Below the pieces are notes generated by a model, which worked only from the letters and a program-made list of their open reading frames with translations, had not been told where the DNA came from and made no database searches. Below are positions 1-5,006 of a stretch of DNA of 5,119 bases, piece after piece. The DNA lies in NCBI GenBank assembly GCA_023430285.1, contig JAEZAV010000121.1:1-5119 (forward strand), read 5' to 3'. The position numbers and the translations under genes were made by a program. The stretch's first letter is position 1. Every line of letters starts with the position of its first letter. This DNA is from Methanobacteriota archaeon. GTDB taxonomy: Archaea; Methanobacteriota; Methanobacteria; Methanobacteriales; Methanobacteriaceae.

Positions 1-217
1 CTTCCATTAGGCTTATGCATGTTTCTTGAAGTTTTTCATGGTTCACACTCATGGCTTCTTTGAACAACTTTTCTTTGGTTTCAAATTTTCTGAAGAGTGT
101 TATTTCTGAAAAACCAGATTGATTTGCGATGCTACGTGTTGTTGCTGAATTATAGCCTTCTTTTGCAAAAATTTTTAGTGCAGCATCCAGAATTTTTCTT
201 TTGGTTTCATCCGACAT
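1..217 (-). CDS. TetR-family transcriptional regulator, N-terminal part (cut by left edge)
   Basis: This is the first 72 codons of a TetR/AcrR-type repressor, reading leftward from the ATG at 217 and running off the window. It begins MSDETKRKILDAALKIFAKE and continues through the helix-turn-helix at about residues 28-46 (key stretch TRSIANQSGFSEITLFRKF). The visible part is the DNA-binding domain; the ligand-binding half lies outside the window. It sits 27 bp downstream of the TetR gene at 245-802 and aligns with it without gaps at roughly 60% identity by eye, so the two are paralogues. The recognition helices differ only conservatively (SEITLFRKF against TEMTLFRKF). The upstream SD is weak (TTGGT just before the start), so the gene may rely on read-through and coupling from its neighbour. 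The family assignment is firm. The ligand and the targets cannot be read from the sequence. Confidence 0.9.
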   Translation of the reverse strand, partial: MSDETKRKILDAALKIFAKEGYNSATTRSIANQSGFSEITLFRKFETKEKLFKEAMSVNHEKLQETCISLME

Positions 218-244
218 TTTAACCAACTAAATTGAATTAATCAA

Positions 245-802
245 CTATTTGACCATGCAGTATATCATTTCAATGAAATTTTCAACCACGGACTCTGCTG
301 ACTTTCCAAACGAAGCTTTTCTGTTGTGGTAATTTTCAAGGTTTAGAATGTACACGAATGAAATAATGGAAATTCCTAAAGTAGCATAATCAATTTCAGG
401 ATTTTTAATATGTTGTTTCAGATAATTTCCTGCAGCATTAGTTTGTTCACCCATCATCTTTTCCATGGACTTATTTTCTTCATTTAAGGATATGTAAAAC
501 ACTTCAAAGTTGTTCATCATCACTTGCTGTGTTTTTATCACGAAATTGGCAATGAAATCCCTAACATTATCATATTCAGTACCATTAAATACGTTTTTAT
601 TGAAATCATCCAACATCAATTTAACTTTTTGATTCAAAACCATTTCATAAAGATTTTTTTTGGTACCAAACTTTCTAAATAAGGTCATCTCTGTAAAACC
701 TGATTTTTCTGCAATGGATTTGGTAGTTGATGATTTAAATCCGTTCTTTGCGAATATTTCGAGAGCAGCATCCATAATTTTCTGTTCAGTCTTGTTCGTC
801 AT
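245..802 (-). CDS. TetR-family transcriptional regulator
   Basis: This is a complete TetR-type repressor of 185 residues, a normal length for the family. The N-terminal DNA-binding domain spans about residues 5-50, with the helix-turn-helix at 27-45 (TKSIAEKSGFTEMTLFRKF). The rest is a helical, poorly conserved ligand-binding and dimerisation domain with hydrophobic C-terminal helices. I start it at the ATG at 802, not the in-frame ATG at 811, because AGATGATC lies three bases upstream of 802 and fits the archaeal GGAGGTGATC ribosome site, while 811 has no such site. The first gene of a tandem pair, it lies 27 bp upstream of a paralogue at 1-217. It is transcribed away from a potassium-channel gene, so the shared region at 803-983 could be its operator. 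TetR proteins usually repress themselves or a divergent neighbour, but control of the channel is only an inference. The inducer is unknown. Confidence 0.9.
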   Translation of the reverse strand: MTNKTEQKIMDAALEIFAKNGFKSSTTKSIAEKSGFTEMTLFRKFGTKKNLYEMVLNQKVKLMLDDFNKNVFNGTEYDNVRDFIANFVIKTQQVMMNNFEVFYISLNEENKSMEKMMGEQTNAAGNYLKQHIKNPEIDYATLGISIISFVYILNLENYHNRKASFGKSAESVVENFIEMIYCMVK

Positions 803-805
803 AAA

Positions 806-813
806 GATCATCT
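806..813 (-). promoter_or_regulatory. Ribosome binding site deciding the TetR start
   Basis: On the minus strand this reads AGATGATC, three bases before the ATG at 802. It matches 7 of the last 8 bases of the GGAGGTGATC complement of the archaeal 16S rRNA 3' end. The upstream ATG at 811 lies inside this site, which favours the shorter 185-residue protein. Confidence 0.6.
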
Positions 814-851
814 ATTTTATTACTAGTCAATTTAACACATTTGAATTCATA

Positions 852-863
852 TTTATTAATAAA
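852..863 (-). promoter_or_regulatory. Candidate TATA box of the TetR gene, itself a perfect palindrome
   Basis: TTTATTAATAAA is a perfect 12-bp palindrome about 50 bp upstream of the TetR start at 802. Read on the minus strand it is a plausible TATA box, giving a transcript start near 830-835 and a leader of about 30 nt. The AT-only composition makes chance palindromes likely, so the symmetry is not strong evidence for an operator. Confidence 0.45.
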
Positions 864-874
864 CTAATCCCTTA

Positions 875-897
875 ACAATTAATTAGAAGCGAATTGT
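875..897. promoter_or_regulatory. Inverted repeat in the TetR/channel divergent region (possible operator)
   Basis: ACAATT (875-880) and AATTGT (892-897) form an inverted repeat with an 11-bp spacer. It lies between the TATA-like box for the TetR gene and those for the channel gene. Half-site centres are about 17 bp apart, compatible with a dimeric repressor, but six-base AT-rich arms can occur by chance. The placement is what makes it worth listing. Confidence 0.3.
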
Positions 898-912
898 AAC
901 CTAACTGTGAAC

Positions 913-930
913 TTATATAATAAATATATA
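913..930 (+). promoter_or_regulatory. Candidate TATA region of the channel gene
   Basis: Two overlapping TATA-like runs, TTATATAATAAATATATA, lie 54-71 bp before the ATG at 984. Transcription starting about 25 bp downstream would give a leader of 30-40 nt. A second TATA-like run (TTTTATATG near 970-978) is too close to the ATG at 984 to serve it, but could serve a later start. Confidence 0.45.
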
Positions 931-983
931 CTAACTTGTTTTAAAAGGTTGCTCACATTTTCGCAATATTTTTATATGAAATC

Positions 984-1934
984 ATGGATCTTTCATCATT
1001 AATTGGATACCTGTTCTTTAGAAAAATAAAAAAATGTAATAAACATGAGATAAATCAAAGAAATATTGCCAATCATAATCTCATGAAGGTGTGGGCTAAG
1101 CTGGGGGCAGTGGGAGATAGAAAGATTTTAGGTAAAAAAGTGGGATCATCAGGGACGATTGAAGAACCTCTGATTCAAAGGAGGGACTTGGTCAATAAAC
1201 TCTCCAATGCAATAGATGTCATCATCATTCTTTGGATGCTTGCAGACATCATCCTTTTAACTCTAACTTACTTCATCAATCTAAGCAGCATATACTCGTT
1301 TATAGTTGTCTTTGACACTGGTCTATGTGCTGTTTTAATTGTTGAATTTAGTTACAATTTTTACAAAAAGGAAAATAAATTAGCTTACCTGCGTGAGGAT
1401 TGGAAGGGTGTTATCGTTGATATACTGGCCATGTTCCCATACGAACTCATAACTTTTGGTTCGTACGGGTTTATAAGATTATTAAGGTTAGTTAGGATAT
1501 TTGCACTCTTTGGAAAGGGAAGAAGGAACATATTCAAATTTGTCGAGAAAACCCATTTAAATTACATCCTTTTCACACTGATACTCATAGTTGCAGCGTC
1601 TACGATAGCGGTTTTGGTTTTGGAAAGTAGCCCAACAGATGAGATAAACACGCCTTTAGATGCTCTTTGGTATGTTGTATCTACAGTTACAACTGTAGGA
1701 TACGGTGACATAGTTCCTGTATCACCAGGTGGAAAGGTCCTGGGCATCATTCTGATGATAATTGGGGTTGGGTTTTTCAGTCTTTTAACAGCTACACTAT
1801 CATCCTACTTCATGAGGGATATGGAATCTGAAGAAAAAGAACTGAAAGAACAGGTTGAAAGTCTTGAAAATTCTATAAATGAAATGAAATCAGAAATTGC
1901 AGAGTTTAAAGAACTTTTAAAAAAAAATAAGTGA
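984..1934 (+). CDS. Voltage-sensor-type potassium channel (six-TM ion transport protein)
   Basis: This is a 316-residue membrane protein of the voltage-gated potassium channel superfamily, expected to conduct K+ across the cytoplasmic membrane. The selectivity filter TTVGYGD is at residues 236-242, preceded by a pore helix and flanked by S5 (about 193-213) and S6 (about 251-276). A sensor-like domain comes first: S1 at about 77-97, S2 at about 103-123 with Glu121, S3 at about 142-158 with Asp146, and S4 with arginines every third residue (165, 168, 171) and then a basic linker (K178, R180, R181). After S6, residues 280-314 form a charged heptad pattern (L287, V291, L294, I298, M301, I305), a likely tetramerising coiled coil. 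The first 70 residues are basic, cytosolic and unrecognised. The ATG at 984 lacks a clear SD; the in-frame ATG at 1083 would remove 33 residues. It is divergent from a TetR gene. True voltage gating is not proven by sequence. Confidence 0.9.
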   Translation: MDLSSLIGYLFFRKIKKCNKHEINQRNIANHNLMKVWAKLGAVGDRKILGKKVGSSGTIEEPLIQRRDLVNKLSNAIDVIIILWMLADIILLTLTYFINLSSIYSFIVVFDTGLCAVLIVEFSYNFYKKENKLAYLREDWKGVIVDILAMFPYELITFGSYGFIRLLRLVRIFALFGKGRRNIFKFVEKTHLNYILFTLILIVAASTIAVLVLESSPTDEINTPLDALWYVVSTVTTVGYGDIVPVSPGGKVLGIILMIIGVGFFSLLTATLSSYFMRDMESEEKELKEQVESLENSINEMKSEIAEFKELLKKNK

Positions 1935-1943
1935 TGGATAATC

Positions 1944-2552
1944 TCAGTAGTATCCATCATCCGAACCATCGTAGCTGTTATCAGATGAGTAATCATCGTC
2001 ATAGTAGTTGTAGTCATCGTTGCTTGAATCATCGTAGTTGTCATTTGAATCGTCGTAGTTGTCATCGTAGTTGTAGTTTGAATCGTCGTAGTTGTTGTCG
2101 TAATAGTAGTTTGAATTATCGTTGTTGTTTTGATTGTTGTACTGATCTGAGGTAGTTGTTGTTGTGTTTGTTGGTAAGCTCAGTTCCCTGTAAATAACTG
2201 CCCCTGTTTTTGCATTTAATATTATACCACCAACTATCTGTCCATTGTAGTAGTAATTGCAAATATAAATGGCTTGGCCTGCCTGATTCTTCATAAGAAC
2301 AGGATCACTCACACTAACCCCTTTAGAGGCCTTGGACTTGGCAATGGACTTTGCCTTGTCGAAACTTATGTACTCAGAACTGTATGGTATGGCAGTACCA
2401 TTTTGCATGGTCTGATTTATGGTGGTGATGTTTGCACTGTTGTTTGCAGCAGCTTTAGGTGCTGAAATGTACATGTATCCAAATGCAAAACTCAACGTCC
2501 CTGCCAATATGATTATAACAATTATCAGCAGAGTATTCCTTTTCATATTCAT
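1944..2552 (-). CDS. Membrane-anchored PepSY-domain protein with Asp/Asn/Tyr-rich tail
   Basis: This is a 202-residue protein with an N-terminal membrane anchor or signal segment (about 7-29, after MNMKRN) and a Thr/Asn-rich linker with N-x-T/S sites. A PepSY-like domain follows at about 60-124, with a typical 'FDKAKSIAKSKA' helix and a strand ending in NAKTGAVIYRE. The tail from residue 136 is almost only D, N, S and Y and ends in GYY. PepSY domains occur in secreted proteins and in protease propeptides, where they can inhibit peptidases. Here no enzyme domain is attached, and a role beside the nearby metallopeptidase is only a guess. I start at 2552, not at 2576, because GGGGGG lies six bases upstream of 2552; ATG at 2546 (MKRN) is also possible. 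The tail is highly acidic and would face outside the cell. The gene converges on the channel gene with 9 bp between stops. Confidence 0.8.
   Translation of the reverse strand: MNMKRNTLLIIVIIILAGTLSFAFGYMYISAPKAAANNSANITTINQTMQNGTAIPYSSEYISFDKAKSIAKSKASKGVSVSDPVLMKNQAGQAIYICNYYYNGQIVGGIILNAKTGAVIYRELSLPTNTTTTTSDQYNNQNNNDNSNYYYDNNYDDSNYNYDDNYDDSNDNYDDSSNDDYNYYDDDYSSDNSYDGSDDGYY
1947..2147 (-). repeat. Low-complexity coding repeats of the PepSY protein tail
   Basis: The DNA for the last 67 residues is made of degenerate triplets for Asp, Asn, Tyr and Ser. Read on the plus strand, a TTGAATCGTCGTAGTTGT-like unit starts at 2024, 2045, 2078 and (more degenerate) 2111. The spacings are 21, 33 and 33 bp, all multiples of three, so copy changes keep the reading frame. 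The encoded unit is a YDDSN-type motif. The strict preservation of frame and composition argues for selection on the tail as protein. Confidence 0.8.
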
Positions 2553-2558
2553 GTAAAT

Positions 2559-2564
2559 CCCCCC
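2559..2564 (-). promoter_or_regulatory. G6 ribosome binding site of the PepSY gene
   Basis: On the minus strand GGGGGG stands six bases before the ATG at 2552. It can pair with the CCUCC of the 16S 3' end using one G-U pair. The same G6 run precedes the zinc-ribbon gene start at 4111. Confidence 0.55.
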
Positions 2565-2607
2565 AAATTTTCTCATTTTTTACAAATAAGTTTTATCCAA
2601 ATAATAT

Positions 2608-2623
2608 CCCTAAAACCCTAAAA
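2608..2623 (-). repeat. Tandem octamer next to the PepSY gene TATA box
   Basis: CCCTAAAA occurs twice in tandem (TTTTAGGG twice on the transcribed strand). The pair starts one base downstream of the TTTATAAA box and lies before the expected transcript start. Direct repeats at this place could bind a regulator that blocks polymerase, but two copies are little evidence. Confidence 0.4.
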
Positions 2624-2624
2624 A

Positions 2625-2632
2625 TTTATAAA
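2625..2632 (-). promoter_or_regulatory. TATA box of the PepSY gene
   Basis: TTTATAAA lies 73 bp upstream of the ATG at 2552 in the 136-bp gap after the metallopeptidase gene. A start about 25 bp downstream would give a leader near 50 nt. It suggests that this gene has its own promoter and is not only transcribed from the upstream pair. Confidence 0.5.
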
Positions 2633-2688
2633 TATCCTCTGATAACTTCTTAAACTCCCATAAACCATGAAACATATCACAATTCACC

Positions 2689-3393
2689 CTAAAGTTTAAG
2701 CCCATCTACAGCCACTAAAAATTCATTGGCATGATTGAATTTATCAGCCTCAGAATCGTTGTGAAAGGTTTCGTACACCAGTGCAGGTATTCCTGCGTTT
2801 ATCAGAGGTTCTGTTACGTATACTGTGCTGGTTGGATTGGGTGGAACGTAGTATGAGAGCCAAGGCAACTCACTGGATAAATTTTTTCCAATGGATTCTG
2901 AACTGCTCCCTGCTACAGGTGCAAAAATGAACCTGTTTTTGTCCCAGTTTCCAACATTTGAATGAACATCGATGGTCAGGTTATACTTTTGATTGATTAT
3001 ATCTGGCACTGCAAATTTATTTGCAAGGAGCTGACCATTCATCCTACCTTTTTGATAATCATTGGGATCCTGGGTAACATTAACCTTGTAAATGGTGTAA
3101 CTGTACTTTAAGGAGTTAGAATTCTGTTTGATGGCATTTAACATGGCATTGTGTGCATCAGATTCCTGTGGATGTACTCCCACTATTATGGCTATTTGTG
3201 TATTTGATTCCCTGTTACCATAGGGTCCTTCCTTGACAACTGTTCCGTAACTCATGTTTCCAAGGTTTTGTGTTGAAAACCCGGTGTACTTCTGTTCGTT
3301 ACTTGTTGGTGTGAGGTAGTAAGCTGTGCAAAGGGTGATTGTGAAGATTATTATGAGGCCCAGCACAATCAGTGCTTTAGTTTTAGTGTTCAT
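2689..3393 (-). CDS. Membrane-anchored M14-like (AstE/aspartoacylase-type) metallopeptidase or amidohydrolase
   Basis: This is a 234-residue protein with one N-terminal membrane segment (about 6-27) and an outer catalytic domain. The pattern fits zinc carboxypeptidase-fold enzymes: GVHPQE gives zinc ligands His74 and Glu77, IDVHS gives the third ligand His144, and ALVYETF gives the catalytic Glu208. Arg117 and Asn119 are candidates for substrate binding. The gap of 64 residues from His144 to Glu208 resembles the AstE/aspartoacylase branch, though the domain is shorter than usual between Glu77 and His144. Such enzymes cut C-terminal, gamma-glutamyl or N-acyl amide bonds; with this location, a wall peptide is a plausible substrate but is inferred. 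The ATG at 3393 is chosen over an in-frame start at 3468 because the latter would add a polar extension overlapping the upstream gene, and AAGGGATC precedes 3393. The upstream stop codon is 10 bp away, so translational coupling is likely. Confidence 0.75.
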   Translation of the reverse strand: MNTKTKALIVLGLIIIFTITLCTAYYLTPTSNEQKYTGFSTQNLGNMSYGTVVKEGPYGNRESNTQIAIIVGVHPQESDAHNAMLNAIKQNSNSLKYSYTIYKVNVTQDPNDYQKGRMNGQLLANKFAVPDIINQKYNLTIDVHSNVGNWDKNRFIFAPVAGSSSESIGKNLSSELPWLSYYVPPNPTSTVYVTEPLINAGIPALVYETFHNDSEADKFNHANEFLVAVDGLKL

Positions 3394-3403
3394 CCATGAT
3401 CCC

Positions 3404-4111
3404 TTATGGTAATGATACAGATGGTGGAAGCTGTCCAGTGGCTTTGATTTCTGAGAGTACCTTTGCAAACATGTTGAGTGCGGTGTCTGGTGAGAGATCT
3501 GGTTGGCCTGGATTTGTTATGCCCACGTAGTTAGGAGCGTTTTTGTAGTTATCCATCCAAGTAACTGTTCTTGAAGCAATATCCACGTAGTCTGATTTTA
3601 TGATGGTTGCGGATGTAACAGTTCCTGCAGGATTAGCTGCACTGCCATAGGAAGTTATTGGTATGTTGCCTGTTTGGCCTGAATTTAACATAACAACTGC
3701 CTTGGCAAGTATGTAAAGGCACTGGTTCTTATCCAAAGTTACTCCGTTGTAGGTAACGCTCGAAATTGTACCGTTGTTTTTCATGATCTGGTAACCCAAG
3801 TTGGGTGCTTCAGACAGTGGAAAACCATCAGCCTTTGAAACAGGGGTGCTGCTTGAATTTGTGTTTGATCCATTAACTGCTACTGCTGGTGTTTGCTGAT
3901 TATTTTTTATGAGGTAACCTGCTGTGATTCCCACACCAACAATCAGCACAATACAGACTGCAATTAAAATCTTTGTAGTGTTGCTGAAACCTGTTTCAGT
4001 CTTTTCAACATCATTATTTCCATTGGAAAAACCATTAATCTTTTTTCCACAATTTTCACAGTAAGATGCATTTAAATCGTTATCATGACTGCAATATTTA
4101 CATTTAACCAA
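3404..4111 (-). CDS. Zinc-ribbon membrane protein with pseudomurein-binding repeats
   Basis: This is a 235-residue protein in three parts. A zinc ribbon at residues 4-21 has cysteines 4, 7, 18 and 21 (CKYC, CENC), which probably face the cytosol. A single membrane segment lies at about 46-68. A low-complexity N/S/T linker then leads to an outer module (about 115-235) that resembles the pseudomurein-binding repeat region of methanogen surface proteins. Three degenerate units are visible: around 124-152 (DKNQCLYILAKAVVMLNSG), 171-198 (KSDYVDIASRT... APNYV) and 206-233 (FAKVLSEIK... QLPPSV). It probably ties the membrane to the pseudomurein wall and may hold the downstream M14-like enzyme near it. 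The start codon is TTG at 4111, supported by GGGGGG seven bases upstream; no ATG occurs at the right place. It is the first gene of a likely two-gene operon. A wall-sensing role for the ribbon is speculation. Confidence 0.8.
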   Translation of the reverse strand: MVKCKYCSHDNDLNASYCENCGKKINGFSNGNNDVEKTETGFSNTTKILIAVCIVLIVGVGITAGYLIKNNQQTPAVAVNGSNTNSSSTPVSKADGFPLSEAPNLGYQIMKNNGTISSVTYNGVTLDKNQCLYILAKAVVMLNSGQTGNIPITSYGSAANPAGTVTSATIIKSDYVDIASRTVTWMDNYKNAPNYVGITNPGQPDLSPDTALNMFAKVLSEIKATGQLPPSVSLP

Positions 4112-4118
4112 TTTTCAA

Positions 4119-4124
4119 CCCCCC
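4119..4124 (-). promoter_or_regulatory. G6 ribosome binding site supporting the TTG start at 4111
   Basis: GGGGGG on the minus strand lies seven bases before TTG 4111. The other TTG nearby (4118) meets a stop after four codons, so 4111 is the only start that uses this site and keeps the full zinc ribbon. Confidence 0.6.
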
Positions 4125-4173
4125 AGTTGATCTTGGAATTAATTTGAAGCTAAAAGAGAACAAAAACGTTATT

Positions 4174-4185
4174 TTGATAAATATT
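4174..4185 (-). promoter_or_regulatory. Weak candidate TATA box of the zinc-ribbon/M14-like operon
   Basis: On the minus strand AATATTTATCAA lies 63-74 bp before the TTG at 4111, which would give a leader of about 45 nt. Other AT-rich runs nearby (for example at 4214-4222) could serve equally well. Confidence 0.3.
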
Positions 4186-4537
4186 AGAAGGTTTTCATCT
4201 CCAAATTCTATTAAAACATGAAATATTAATCACAATGTAAAGGAGATTCCAAAATTATTGATGTTCCAGTGGGATCAATCCATAATATTCTATCTTTGAG
4301 AGATAATTAAAGGAATCAAATCAATTGCTAAAGGAAAATGAGTATTTCACAACAGCTTCCCTTGGTACGTTTTGATTATTCAATCAAGGAATTTAAACGA
4401 TTTTTATTGATTATCATTTAGACTCTTTCATAATTATCATTAAATATTCAATGTTTTTAATATGTATTCTATATTTTTCATTTAATATAATTTGTCTTTT
4501 TTTTACTTTCTGACGACTTTCTTAATCGTGTGTTAAA
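4186..4537. other. AT-rich intergenic stretch with no convincing gene
   Basis: About 350 bp between the divergent zinc-ribbon operon and the small gene at 4591. Both strands are closed by frequent stops. The only open piece I noted is a 27-codon ATG frame at 4338-4421, which has no recognisable product. Short stem-loops are present: TTGATT/AATCAA at 4372-4387 with a 4-base loop, and ATTGAT/ATCAAT around 4257-4279. A run of eight T lies at 4497-4504. None is strong enough to call an RNA gene. It may be regulatory DNA or decayed sequence. Confidence 0.5.
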
Positions 4538-4545
4538 TTTATATA
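4538..4545 (+). promoter_or_regulatory. TATA box of the 53-codon gene
   Basis: TTTATATA, preceded by AAA, is a near-ideal archaeal TATA box. It sits 46-53 bp before the TTG at 4591 and predicts a start near 4566 with a leader of about 25 nt. Confidence 0.7.
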
Positions 4546-4576
4546 TTCTTCTCCACATATTGAACTCTACATTTAA

Positions 4577-4583
4577 GGAGGAT
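4577..4583 (+). promoter_or_regulatory. Strong Shine-Dalgarno site of the 53-codon gene
   Basis: GGAGGAT (within AAGGAGGATT) ends seven bases before TTG 4591. Together with the TATA box, it is the main evidence that the small frame is a real gene with a TTG start. Confidence 0.75.
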
Positions 4584-4590
4584 TCTAAAA

Positions 4591-4752
4591 TTGTCGCCAA
4601 AAAATAGATGGGATGAAGTTGAATCAATGCTGACTTTAATATTGAATGAAAAGGAAGCAATGAAACTTGTTGATGCCATTAAAGAATCTATAAAGTATGA
4701 CATGGAAAGAACCATAGATAGGTTCGCAAGTAAAAACAAGTTAACAGAGTAG
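4591..4752 (+). CDS. Small helical protein of unknown function (53 aa)
   Basis: This is a 53-codon frame starting with TTG and ending in TAG. The protein begins MSPKNRWDEVESML and ends ASKNKLTE. It is charged, cysteine-free and likely all helical, with hydrophobic residues spaced as in amphipathic helices (for example V10, L14, L16, I17, then L26, V27, I30, I34) and no membrane segment. I do not recognise a family. The case for a gene is contextual: a TTTATATA box, an excellent GGAGGAT ribosome site at correct spacing, and a hairpin plus T-runs at the end. Frames on the opposite strand across this region (4478-4660 and 4539-4766) have none of these and are taken as shadows. It may be a small regulator or a partner protein, but nothing in the residues proves this. 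It stands alone, 254 bp before a TetR gene. Confidence 0.7.
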   Translation: MSPKNRWDEVESMLTLILNEKEAMKLVDAIKESIKYDMERTIDRFASKNKLTE

Positions 4753-4790
4753 TTAACTAAACACATTTTTCTTTTCTACTTTAACTTTTT
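4739..4790 (+). terminator. Hairpin and T-tracts ending the small gene
   Basis: AGTTAAC (4739-4745) and GTTAACT (4752-4758) form a 7-bp stem with a 6-base loop that covers the stop codon. T-runs follow at 4766-4770, 4772-4775 and 4786-4790. Archaeal termination depends mainly on such T-runs, so the hairpin may be incidental. Confidence 0.5.
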
Positions 4791-4933
4791 CTAAATTACT
4801 CTACAAAATTTAAGTCTTTGAAGTGTTTTTATATGGATTTTGGTTGATTATTTTCCCTTTTCATTTCTCCAGTAGACCATTTAAATTCTCTGCAAATCGT
4901 CAGCTTTCATTTTTTTATATTTTTATGGATAAC

Positions 4934-4940
4934 TATATAT
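4934..4940 (+). promoter_or_regulatory. TATA box of the third TetR gene
   Basis: TATATAT lies 67-73 bp upstream of the TTG at 5007. The expected transcript start is near 4962, giving a leader of about 45 nt. It overlaps the left arm of the palindrome at 4935-4960. Confidence 0.55.
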
Positions 4941-4960
4941 ACTGACTAATCAGTCTATAT
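4935..4960. promoter_or_regulatory. Imperfect 26-bp palindrome, likely TetR operator
   Basis: The core ACTGA-CTAA-TCAGT (4941-4954) extends outward to ATATA/TATAT; 11 of 13 base pairs are symmetric. It overlaps the TATA box and ends just before the expected transcript start. Bound protein would block TBP or polymerase. The TetR-type gene directly downstream is the natural candidate to bind here and repress itself. Confidence 0.65.
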
Positions 4961-5006
4961 TGTGTAAACAATTGATCACATTAAAAAAATAAAGTAGGGT
5001 GTTAAT

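Noticed and set aside
660..875. Plus-strand frame of 71 codons across the TetR start
   Set aside because: It is the antisense of the TetR DNA-binding domain and has no expression signals of its own.
1950..2130. Possible CRISPR or non-coding minisatellite
   Set aside because: Repeat spacings are irregular (21, 33, 33 bp), there are no unique spacers, and all units keep the reading frame of the PepSY protein.
1805..2155. Open frames rich in Thr/Met or Ser/Cys/His over the PepSY tail
   Set aside because: They are other-frame readings of the D/N/Y/S triplet repeats and overlap two supported genes.
3327..3330. Lipoprotein-type cysteine (Cys22) at the end of the M14-like protein anchor
   Set aside because: The residue before it is Leu, not a small residue, so the lipobox pattern is not met.
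3394..3468. 25-residue N-terminal extension of the M14-like protein
   Set aside because: It overlaps the upstream gene, is polar with several His, and would bury the membrane anchor; AAGGGATC supports the ATG at 3393.
4338..4421. 27-codon ATG frame after AAAGGA
   Set aside because: It is very short, has no recognisable product, no clear TATA box, and stops immediately upstream; it is not better than chance in AT-rich DNA.
4478..4766. Minus-strand open frames of 60 and 75 codons
   Set aside because: They lie opposite the 53-codon plus-strand gene, lack ribosome sites and TATA boxes, and show no domain; the plus-strand frame has all signals.
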